Assembly (NCBI GenBank): GCA_022376925.1
Contig: JAIOJX010000025.1
Span: 186,123,801-186,187,800, forward strand
Direction of reading: 5' to 3'
Length of the DNA stretch: 64,000 bases
Origin: Tragulus kanchil
Lineage: Eukaryota > Chordata > Mammalia > Artiodactyla > Tragulidae
Of this stretch, positions 54,943 to 64,000 are shown one piece after another. The stretch's first letter is position 1. Each line of letters starts with the position of its first letter. Below the pieces are notes generated by a model. That model saw nothing but the letters and a program-made list of their open reading frames with translations. It had not been told where the DNA came from and did not search any database. A program made the position numbers and the translations under genes.

Positions 54943-56766
54943 TCCCCAGCCAGGGACGGCCCCTGCGCCCCTGCAGTGAGGCGCGGCCACTGCCACCGGA
55001 CCAGCAGGAAGCCCCTGCCAGCTCGTGACGCACCCGCCCCGCCCGCCCGCCCGCCTCCCCTTGCTCCCCGTGTCCCTCCTTGCGGCAGGTGTCAGGGCCA
55101 CCGTGAGGGGCTCTGTCTGAAAGCCGCGACGGACAGCAGGAGGCCTCTCTCCAGGAGCCTCTCCGCAGCGTCCGGGGAGCTGAGCCCGTGCGCTCCACGA
55201 CTGGGATCTCTCAGGACAAGCTCTGGTTTTGGGGCTGTGAAATCAAAGGCCATGAAGTCACCAGGACTGAAACCCAGGGTGCGAAGGAGCGGGGGGCGGT
55301 GGGGGAGAGAGCGCGAGGCCGTGCCCGCCCCCAGGTGCCCACGCCCCGCCCGGCCCTCCCTCCGTGCCCCAGGGGAGGGAAAGCCCTTTGTGACCATTTC
55401 CCGGAGACGCCCTCTTCCTCCAGCCTCTCCTGCCCCAGAGGGGCAGCCCTTCCGAGGGGTCTTGGGGAGTCCACTCCCTCCCTCCATTTCTGAGGGGCCT
55501 CAAAGCCCCCCCGCCCCTTCCGCATGCAGAAGAGGGTGCCGGGAGCCCTCCCTGGTCGTGGCCGAGGCTGTGGCCACACACGGCCCCCTGGGCAGCAGGG
55601 TCTCCACGGGGATCCCAAGTGCCTGCCTCTTGCAGGGCCAGCCCTGTGTGGACAGGGGGAGGCAGCCCGGACCCCACAACCCTGCCCTCCCGGGGCTCAC
55701 GGCCTCAGAGGTTCTGCCTGGGTCCCCCTGCCCCTGGCAGTCAGAGTGGCTCCGTGTGCGGGGCAGGGCCCGAGCGGTCAGAACGCCCAGGGCAGGTTCC
55801 GGAGCTGAGCTGCGAGGCAGAGCTAAGAGCCAGCACAACACCCAGCCCCGCACGCCCCGGCTGTGGACCGTCGTGTGGCTCATGGCCAGCTCCCCCTCAC
55901 TTCACTCATCTGTGAAATGGGAACAACAGTCCCCATGACGAAAATGAGACTTTGCCAGCCATCCAGGGGAGTGACCTTGTGAAGTATGAGGCCCAGCGCA
56001 GACCCTGAGGACCCTGGACACGTCCCTTCAGCCCTCGAGCCTCAGTTTCCCATTCAAGGGAGGGCCCTGTCAGCTCAGGTCTTGATCCTCCCAGGGGCCA
56101 GCGGCTGCGGAGGGCATGGATGCTGGCGGAGAGGCTGCGGCCCCGAGCCTCGCGGGGCCCGTCCCAGCGTCTGCTGGCGATGAGGATGCGGCTGAGGGTC
56201 TCTCACAGCCAGCAGAGGGGCCCTGGCCTTTCTTTTGTTCCCGGGTCCTTGCGGGAGGGCTGTTTCCACCTGTTCACACCCCTGGGCCCGGCCTGGTGGT
56301 CTCCCCTTCCCCGGATTCCAGTCAGCCCTCCAGGAGGCTGGCCCCTCCCACGGCTCTCCACTCCTGTGCTCCCCGGTTCGGGGCGCTCTCTCCTTGCACC
56401 CCGCCCCCGACGTGATACAGGCTCCGCAGACCATGGCTGACGAACCGGCCCTCTCACAGGCGGTCTCAGTCACTCCCCAGAGCCTTGGGAGGGGTCGCCC
56501 ACGCTGTGGCTCCCGAGGGTCGCTCTGAGCCCCTCGGCCTTCCCCAGCTGGCTCTGGCTTCACCGAGGCAGCCAGCAGGGCCTCGGGAGGACGGAGAGCT
56601 CATTCCTGACGCCCTCCCTGCTGGCCCCGGGTGGTGTCACTTACTGAGCGCCTGCCAGGTGCCCGGTGCCAGGGCTCCGCCCTGCTGTCCAACAGCTCCG
56701 GGATCTCAGGCAGCTTGACTCCTCTCTCGGGGGTGCGGAAGCCCCTTCTTGGTGGAGGTTTCCTCA
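54943..56766. other. GC-rich unique sequence with MIR-like pieces
   Basis: Sense MIR-like text at about 55885-55935 (cactcatctgtgaaatggga) and 56010-56060 (cgagcctcagtttcccattc), and an antisense MIR-like piece at 56636-56680 (cacttactgagcgcctgcca). The rest matches no family, and no exon is supported. Confidence 0.5.
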
Positions 56767-57046
56767 AGATGCCGCAGAGATGCCGCTGGGGCGGGGTTCG
56801 CTGGTCACTGGCGCCCTGGGCTCTGGTTGGCATCAGCGGGGCGGTGTTTGCCCCTCCTTCGCGTCCCCTGCCCCCTGTGAGAAAGGGCGTCTCGCGGGCC
56901 CTGCCCCTCTCCCAGCCCTCTGCCTGTCCTGCCTGGAGCTGCTGCTTAAACCCGGGAGGGCAGGAGGAGTGAGCGGTCGCCTGAGACGCTGTGAATCGGC
57001 TGTCCCTGCTGGCAACGGCAGTTTGGGTACCCCCGGAAGCCACTGG

Positions 57047-57242
57047 GGGGCTTCCCTAGAGACTCAGTGGTAAAAAATCTGCCTGCCAAGGCAGGAGACC
57101 GGCTGGGGCAGATCCCCTGGAGGAGGGCACGGCCACCCACCCATCTTCTTGCCTGGAGACCCCCACAGACAGAGGAGCCTGGAGGGCTACAGCCCACGGG
57201 GTCCCAAGGAGTCGGACGCGACTCAGTGACGGAGCCTAAACA
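57047..57242 (+). mobile_element. Bov-tA-type SINE (first D15 copy)
   Basis: 'ggggcttccctagagactca', 'tctgcctgccaaggcaggag', 'atcttcttgcctggagaccc' and 'aaggagtcggacgcgactca' mark a full-length copy. Confidence 0.94.
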
Positions 57243-58146
57243 TGCTGAGCATGGAGGCCGCTGGTCACCTGCTCCCACTCTGGGGGCCTCTGTCCTCTGG
57301 GAATGAGCCCCCTCAGGCCAGGGCCCTCACAGGGCAGCGGGTGGACGGGGCTGGGTGGTGACACCGGGACCCCGGGGAAAGCCGCCCGTCCGCTGCCCTC
57401 TCGCCACGGGCAGACACAGGGGGAGCTGCAGGGACTCTAGACGGCGTCCCCAGGGCCGCCCCGTGCGCATGCACCCAGGCACCCAGCGGCGGCCTGGCCC
57501 AGGGCGAGGGTCATTGTGCAGTAGCCCAGCCTGGGGGCCGTCAATGCGGGCGGCCTGGACCGCTGTGGGCTCCATTTCGCCCCCCTCAGTGGGCATCCCT
57601 GCCTCCCAGGACCGGGAGATGAAGGGAGTCCCGGGCATCGGGGCTGAATGTGACTTTCCCACCTGAGCCGGTGTCCAGGAGGACTTGGGAGCCACGTAGG
57701 GAGGCAGCGGCCTCCGGAGCTCCCGCCCAGGCCTCGTCAAGAGCGATGGAAATCCCATAATAGCCCCATTAAGCCCCTCCCCTGCCGCTCCCGCTCCAGG
57801 CCGAGGTCAATACCAGCCATTTGCCAAATGTGATCAGGAAGCAGATGGGCCTGCTCACCCTGGCCTCAAGATGCCAGAGATGCCGCTGGGGCGGGGTTCG
57901 CTGGTCACTGGCGCCCTGGGCTCTGGTTGGCATCAGCGGGGCGGTGTTTGCCCCTCCTTCGCGTCCCCTGCCCCCTGTGAGAAAGGGCGTCTCGCGGGCC
58001 CTGCCCCTCTCCCAGCCCTCTGCCTGTCCTGCCTGGAGCTGCTGCTTAAACCCGGGAGGGCAGGAGGAGTGAGCGGTCGCCTGAGACGCTGTGAATCGGC
58101 TGTCCCTGCTGGCAACGGCAGTTTGGGTACCCCCGGAAGCCACTGG

Positions 58147-58342
58147 GGGGCTTCCCTAGAGACTCAGTGGTAAAAAATCTGCCTGCCAAGGCAGGAGACC
58201 GGCTGGGGCAGATCCCCTGGAGGAGGGCACGGCCACCCACCCATCTTCTTGCCTGGAGACCCCCACAGACAGAGGAGCCTGGAGGGCTACAGCCCACGGG
58301 GTCCCAAGGAGTCGGACGCGACTCAGTGACGGAGCCTAAACA
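58147..58342 (+). mobile_element. Bov-tA-type SINE (second D15 copy)
   Basis: Same SINE repeated by D15. Confidence 0.94.
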
Positions 58343-58966
58343 TGCTGAGCATGGAGGCCGCTGGTCACCTGCTCCCACTCTGGGGGCCTCTGTCCTCTGG
58401 GAATGAGCCCCCTCAGGCCAGGGCCCTCACAGGGCAGCGGGTGGACGGGGCTGGGTGGTGACACCGGGACCCGGGGAAAGCCGCCCGTCCGCTGCCCTCT
58501 CGCCACGGGCAGACACAGGGGGAGCTGCAGGGACTCTAGACGGCGTCCCCAGGGCCGCCCCGTGCGCATGCACCCAGGCACCCAGCGGCGGCCTGGCCCA
58601 GGGCGAGGGTCATTGTGCAGTAGCCCAGCCTGGGGGCCGTCAATGCGGGCGGCCTGGACCGCTGTGGGCTCCATTTCGCCCCCCTCAGTGGGCATCCCTG
58701 CCTCCCAGGACCGGGAGATGAAGGGAGTCCCGGGCATCGGGGCTGAATGTGACTTTCCCACCTGAGCCGGTGTCCAGGAGGACTTGGGAGCCACGTAGGG
58801 AGGCAGCGGCCTCCGGAGCTCCCGCCCAGGCCTCGTCAAGAGCGATGGAAATCCCATAATAGCCCCATTAAGCCCCTCCCCTGCCGCTCCCGCTCCAGGC
58901 CGAGGTCAATACCAGCCATTTGCCAAATGTGATCAGGAAGCAGATGGGCCTGCTCACCCTGGCCTC

Positions 58967-60314
58967 GGTTCAGGCGATGCGGAGAGATGAAAACCCAGCC
59001 GAGGGCCACAGGTGGCAGGCTGCGCCCAAGTCCTTGCTGCGCGCCTCGCTGGGGCCGCAGGTTCTGGGAACCTCAGCTGTGGGGAGCCCAGGGCCAGGTG
59101 TGGGCTCTACATCTAAAGGAGCCTCCTGACAGACGCAGAGGGTACAAACCCCGAGCCAGAACCGACAGCCCAGGACGGGCGCCCGGCTGCTCACGGGTCA
59201 GTCTCTGCTGCTCTCTGTGGGGGCGCGGGTGTGCTATAGGCCCACCTGCCTTTCTGGCTGGCTCACCCCAGTATCCCTTAGCCCACTGTGAGGGAAGGGG
59301 AAGAGGGACGTGCTTACCCAGGGCTGCTCCCCAGCTGGTGGGGGTGCTTGGAGTTGCCCACACCCCATCATGAGCCTGCCGGGTCCGGGGGGATCACCCC
59401 ATCCTCAGGCATGGAGCTCTGTATCAGACATTGTAAGCCAAGGGCCCTGCTCCCTCTTGATCTTCCTGTTGGCCATGTGACTGGTGAGGAACTGGCACAG
59501 AGAATGGGAGCGTTCTGCCCAGCCCCTGCTGGGCGGAGTCAGGTCCCTGCTGGGTGGAGCCAGGTTCCTTCTGGGTGGAGTCAAGACCTGCTGGGCGGAG
59601 TCAGGACCCTGCTGGGCGGAGTCAGGACCCTGCTGGGTGGAGTCAGGACCCTGCTGGGCGGAGTCAGGATCCCAGCGGAGACTCTGTGAGCCCAGGGCCC
59701 ATGCTGGCTGTACCCATTCCTTCCCTGCATCTGCCTGTCATTGGCCTGGGCACCAGCAGATGCCCCCTCTCTCCAGAATCATTCTCTCTCTCTCACCCAT
59801 CACAATGGCTGCTCAAAAACTCTGTCCAGGGTGGCAAGCGGCCCTCCAGACCCTACCCCGCCAGAGGCGCCCGTGCCCCTGCTCTCTGGGAGCCTCCCTG
59901 GACGATTGTGCCCTCTGCTGCCCTCCCCTCCTCGTGCGCTCAGCCGCCCTCCAGCCGGGCCTCGTCTCCCCGTCTCTGCGACCAGGTCCACACCTGTCAG
60001 CCAGCCCCTTCACCAGCCAGGCTCCCTTCCTGAATTCTTAAAGCTCCGCGATCTGTTTGCTGCTTGTGATAAGAAAGGGTCGTCCCACTGAGCTCGCAGA
60101 CCGCCAGAGGGTCCAGCCTGCAGCAGTGGGCTGCCTGCTCACCCTCTGTGGGCCACAACAACAAGCCGGCTCTTCTGTGCAGACTCCATCAGCCTCCGTC
60201 GAGGCTCAGATGAGAAGACAAGAGGCATCTCTAATTGAGCTTGAGCTGGTTCATATCCGAGTCAGGGGGGCCCCTGTGCGGGCGCCGCCTCCACCAGGAG
60301 GCCGCTGCCTCGCT
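58967..60314. other. Unique sequence around a minisatellite, no gene supported
   Basis: GC-rich on the left of the minisatellite and pyrimidine-rich on the right (59690-60040). The plus-strand frame 59484-60041 reads through the minisatellite as a WAESGP-type repeat, which is a by-product of a unit length divisible by three and not evidence of a protein. Confidence 0.5.
59526..59672. repeat. 21-bp minisatellite, about seven units
   Basis: The unit ctgctgggcggagtcaggac plus c is repeated head to tail about seven times, with one 20-base unit and a few changes (c/t in gggcgg, cttctgg at one unit start). The right-hand four units are nearly identical, suggesting recent expansion. It lies outside the 1.1-kb duplications. 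Confidence 0.95.
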
Positions 60315-62437
60315 GAAGGCAGGTGGGGCTGCCCGGGGAGGGTCTGCACCGGGTGAGGAGCCCTGCCCACGCCATCGCCTCTGTCTCCTGTCTGCAGGGC
60401 AGGGCCAGTCCTGCCTTGTCCCCGAGGCTCAGCCACAGGAGGGGCTGGGTCTGCCCTGGGACGTGCAGCTCGGCTCCTGGAACCCCGGCTCGGAAGTCCA
60501 TCCAGCACGGGGTCGGGAAGAAAGCAGCCCAGGACGTTCCAAACGCCGACAATAAAGCACAGGAGGGGTTGACACAAACAAGGAGATAAATGCTCTGTCC
60601 TTCCTGGTCACCTCAGCCCGCCTCCTCTGTGTCGGCGGTCACCCTGCGTCTTGCAGTGACCCTCCCTACACACGGGGTGGTGGTAGGCAGCACTGTGAGC
60701 AGAAGCCGAGGGCACGCCCTGCCCTCCGCGGCCCCCACGCTCAGCCCTGGCCTCAGCTCTCGGGAGCTGGGCTCCGTCCATGCCCGGGGCGAGGCTCAGA
60801 GGCCAGCGTGCCCAGCTGGCGGGGGCAGGACGCAGGAGCAGGCCATGGCGGGCATCTGGTCCCCTGGAGAGGTGTGGGGAGGTCCCCTGTCTCCCCACGG
60901 ACGGGCCGAACGCTTTTCCTCCCTGGCACTCTGCACACGTTACACGGGAATGATGCAGCGTGGCGTCCTGGGTGCCGGGGGACAGGGCACGTCACCCTCA
61001 CGCCTGCTGGGTTCACGGGAGGGAAACGAGACCAGACACAACTGGCCCCCCACATGCGTGGGAGAACTGGGGTGAGGACCCCGGCTCGGGCTCCAGCCGC
61101 AGGCCGTGCTGGGAGGGACGCAGGTGCACCGGCATCCAGGGCCACACCCCGGGTAGCGGCCCCCAGAGCCTCCTCTAAAGCCCCCTGCTTCCCCTTCGCA
61201 TCAGCAAAGGCGTCAGGGCCAGCCCTGCAGCCCGCTGCGGTCAGCCTTCCCAGCCCCTTCCACCCCCCGAGGGACATGGGCCCCGGTCCCCCGAGGGAGG
61301 TCGTCGCCTGGCACTCCTCTCCCGGACCGGCTTCCTGCGCAGGCCAGGGCTGGCCAGGGCGGCCCTCGCGGACGAGGCAGGTGGGGCTGCCCGGGGAGGG
61401 TCTGCACCGGGTGAGGAGCCCTGCCCACGCCATCGCCTCTGTCTCCTGTCTGCAGGGCAGGGCCAGTCCTGCCTTGTCCCCGAGGCTCAGCCACAGGAGG
61501 GGCTGGGTCTGCCCTGGGACGTGCAGCTCGGCTCCTGGAACCCCGGCTCGGAAGTCCATCCAGCACGGGGTCGGGAAGAAAGCAGCCCAGGACGTTCCAA
61601 ACGCCGACAATAAAGCACAGGAGGGGTTGACACAAACAAGGAGATAAATGCTCTGTCCTTCCTGGTCACCTCAGCCCGCCTCCTCTGTGTCGGCGGTCAC
61701 CCTGCGTCTTGCAGTGACCCTCCCTACACACGGGGTGGTGGTAGGCAGCACTGTGAGCAGAAGCCGAGGGCACGCCCTGCCCTCCGCGGCCCCCACGCTC
61801 AGCCCTGGCCTCAGCTCTCGGGAGCTGGGCTCCGTCCATGCCCGGGGCGAGGCTCAGAGGCCAGCGTGCCCAGCTGGCGGGGGCAGGACGCAGGAGCAGG
61901 CCATGGCGGGCATCTGGTCCCCTGGAGAGGTGTGGGGAGGTCCCCTGTCTCCCCACGGACGGGCCGAACGCTTTTCCTCCCTGGCACTCTGCACACGTTA
62001 CACGGGAATGATGCAGCGTGGCGTCCTGGGTGCCGGGGGACAGGGCACGTCACCCTCACGCCTGCTGGGTTCACGGGAGGGAAACGAGACCAGACACAAC
62101 TGGCCCCCCACATGCGTGGGAGAACTGGGGTGAGGACCCCGGCTCGGGCTCCAGCCGCAGGCCGTGCTGGGAGGGACGCAGGTGCACCGGCATCCAGGGC
62201 CACACCCCGGGTAGCGGCCCCCAGAGCCTCCTCTAAAGCCCCCTGCTTCCCCTTCGCATCAGCAAAGGCGTCAGGGCCAGCCCTGCAGCCCGCTGCGGTC
62301 AGCCTTCCCAGCCCCTTCCACCCCCCGAGGGACATGGGCCCCGGTCCCCCGAGGGAGGTCGTCGCCTGGCACTCCTCTCCCGGACCGGCTTCCTGCGCAG
62401 GCCAGGGCTGGCCAGGGCGGCCCTCGCGGACGAGGCG
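60315..62437. repeat. Tandem duplication D16 (period 1058 bp)
   Basis: Copy 1 is 60317 to about 61378 and copy 2 is 61375-62437. The seam is clean, with a short shared gaggca at the joint, and the two copies show no difference I noticed over about 1 kb. Open frames of 279 and 285 codons cross or use the seam and are not genes. Confidence 0.97.
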
Positions 62438-63407
62438 GCCCAGGCTGTGGCCGGCACAGTCCCGAAGGCGGGACTGGGCAGGACCGGGCGGGCCGCGGGT
62501 AGCAGCTGGCCCCACAGGCCCGGCTCGCTGGGAGCGGTTGGGGCCGCTCCCTCGGCAGCTGGCCACGCCTCCTGCCGGTCCAGGGGTGATAATTAAGACT
62601 TGGGTTTCCACTGAAGAGCTTTGTTGCCGGGAGGGGCTGTAAATCAATAGACAACGTTTCTATCGCAGAAGGAAAATTACTTATTTGGTGTCAAACATGT
62701 TTGTGCTCACTTCCCTGCGGGCAGGGCCAGCTCAGAGGTGGCCTCGCGGGGCCCTCGAGGGGCATGCAGGGAGACCGAGGCCAGGGGGGACGGGTTTGGG
62801 GGCTGCCCTGGGCGCAGAAAAGCCGCCAGTCATGGGGGGCTGGGCCCCATCGGGTCACTCCTGGGCTCCTTTCCCCCTGCTTTGCTCCGTCATCCCCACG
62901 GTCCTGTGGCCAGGGCTCGGCCGCCCGCCTTGCTGGGGGTCGATGCATGAGATGGCGGCAGTTGTACCCTTCTGAAGGTGCGAGGTGCGGGAGACGAGGG
63001 GTTCCGCCTGGGTCGGGGGACGGTCCTTCGTCCACGGAGGACCCCTGTCGTCATCCCTTCCCTGGGCCCCGTGCAGGCCTCCGGCCGCCCACCGGGCCCG
63101 CTATCCCCAGTCCTTCCAGCGGCCACCGCCCCAGGTGCAGAGCCGCCTGGAGATGTGAAGCGACCCGCTGCAGAGCCCGGAGGGAGCCAGCCCGGAGAGC
63201 CACAGCGGGGCAAGGGTTGGGCCCCCTGAGACGTGGGAGTGTCCCATCAAGCCCTGGGGCTTGTGCGTTCATTCACTCGTTCATTCATTCGTTCCTGCCT
63301 TCCCACACTCGGTCCAACAGGGAAGCAGGTCGTGGCGTGCCCCCGGGCGGGGTGGGAGCAGGGGCTGACGGCGTCCAGGGCCGGGGCCGGCCGCCCGCTG
63401 AAGCTCT
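62438..63407. other. Unique sequence with a balanced island at 62580-62710
   Basis: 62580-62710 (gataattaagacttgggttt, then gtaaatcaatagacaacgtt, then ggaaaattacttatttggtg) is AT-richer than its flanks, matches no repeat, and contains TAATTA and a HOX/PBX-like ATCAAT. It may be a conserved non-coding element. The rest is GC-rich with nothing recognised. Confidence 0.35.
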
Positions 63408-63610
63408 CGGTGCTGTTGCTCGGTCGCTGGGTCGCGTCTGACTCCCTGCGCCCCCGTGGACGGCAGCACCCGGCCTCCCTGACCCTCGCCCTCTCCTGGA
63501 GTTTGCTCAGACTCACGTCCGCCGAGTCGGCGATGCCAGCCCACCCTCTCGTCCCCGCCGGCGTCCCCGCGCTCTCGATCCTCTCCGCTCCAGCCCCGCC
63601 CTCCCCAGGC
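63408..63610 (-). mobile_element. BovB 3' end fragment, antisense
   Basis: 'gctgttgctcggtcgctggg', 'cctggagtttgctcagactc' and 'cgagtcggcgatgccagccc' match the complement of the BovB tail. It becomes unrecognisable beyond about 63600, probably through divergence. Confidence 0.85.
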
Positions 63611-64000
63611 CGTGGCCTCTGCTGGCCTTCCTCAGGGCCAGCTCTCACGCCCTCACCGCCTTCCAGACGACGTCCACTCTCCGGGGCGTTTGGCGGGTGC
63701 TGGGCTGGCCCTGCTGCCCGTGGGCCGCCTCTCACCACCCTGCACCTGCCTCTCCGTGCACGCCGCCCCGTACGGGCCTCCCGCGGAGGCCGTGCCACCC
63801 GTGCCCTGAACCGGGGCGGGCCGATGCCCCTGCCAGCCCTCCGTGGAGATCCAGGGGCCCGCCAGCCCTCCCAGCGGCTGAAAACTTGGTCCCGAGGAGA
63901 GGAGCGTGGCCGGGAGGGGACGTCAGCCGGCGTCCCCGGTGTCCCTGTGGCCGAGGCCCCGTTCCCATCAGATATTAATATTTCCAACACTGATATTTAC
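63611..64000. other. GC-rich unique sequence to the window edge
   Basis: No repeat or exon is recognised; the last 40 bases become AT-rich (cagatattaatatttcc). Confidence 0.45.

Larger units (their letters stand above)
56767..58966. repeat. Tandem duplication D15 (period 1100 bp)
   Basis: Copy 1 is 56767-57866 and copy 2 is 57868-58966. Near the seam copy 2 reads gatgccagag where copy 1 reads gatgccgcagag. One C is dropped in a run at 58469 (gggacccgggg versus gggaccccgggg). Otherwise they are essentially identical. Confidence 0.97.

Noticed and set aside
59484..60041. Repeat protein with WAESGP units
   Set aside because: The pattern is a translation of the 21-bp minisatellite, and sequence on either side is not protein-like.
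60753..62647. Paired 280-codon frames on both strands near 61-62.6 kb
   Set aside because: They cross or copy the D16 seam and overlap on opposite strands.
1..64000. Regularly repeated units considered as a satellite, CRISPR-like array or novel repeat system
   Set aside because: Each unit is different from the others and occurs just twice, so there is no common repeat sequence. Constant length and seam errors point to assembly overlap.

Overview
This window is nuclear DNA from a ruminant (Pecora; cattle, sheep, goat or deer group). The evidence is the repeat content: several BovB (RTE-type) LINE fragments on both strands, many Bov-tA-type tRNA-derived SINEs, cetartiodactyl CHR-2-like SINEs, degraded L1 elements, and older L2 and MIR pieces. 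I found no protein-coding host gene, tRNA, rRNA, CRISPR array or bacterial operon that I can support. The many long open frames are what stop-poor, GC- and CpG-rich sequence produces by chance. The only recognisable coding sequence is decayed LINE reverse transcriptase and endonuclease.

The outstanding feature is structural. At least 16 head-to-tail duplications, with periods of about 1.04-1.16 kb (mean near 1.10 kb), are scattered through the 64 kb. Junctions lie near 745, 3,910, 8,200, 14,535, 19,853, 24,215, 26,137, 28,770, 33,640, 37,878, 44,270, 46,482, 48,667, 53,872, 57,867 and 61,376. Each unit occurs twice, the copies are nearly identical in the middle, and breakpoints ignore repeat family. 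Many seams carry dropped bases in homopolymers and small deletions on the side that abuts the seam. About 17.6 kb (over a quarter of the window) is therefore redundant. The best reading is unmerged overlap between neighbouring contig ends, with a few allelic SNPs between copies, rather than real biology.

Layout: 1-1,375 BovB reverse transcriptase on the minus strand; 1.4-7.2 kb GC-rich unique and duplicated sequence with a MIR and a BovB tail; 7.2-9.4 kb a degraded antisense L1; 9.4-13.4 kb SINEs and a sense L1 3' end with a nested CHR-2-like SINE; 13.4-23 kb GC-rich sequence with SINEs, an L2 and CpG-dense patches; 23-31 kb three duplications with conserved-looking AT-richer islands; 31.4-32.1 kb the best-preserved BovB C-terminal fragment; 32-38.9 kb more duplications, a CpG-dense patch and a SINE nested inside another SINE; 39-43.6 kb an old sense-strand L1 broken up by later SINEs, a BovB tail and microsatellites; 43.6-64 kb GC-rich sequence with duplications, BovB tails, SINEs and a 21-bp minisatellite near 59.6 kb.

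Between repeats lie short AT-richer islands with homeodomain-type TAAT cores that could be conserved non-coding elements. Together with the lack of exons they fit an intergenic or large-intron setting in a GC-rich isochore. That is inference only.
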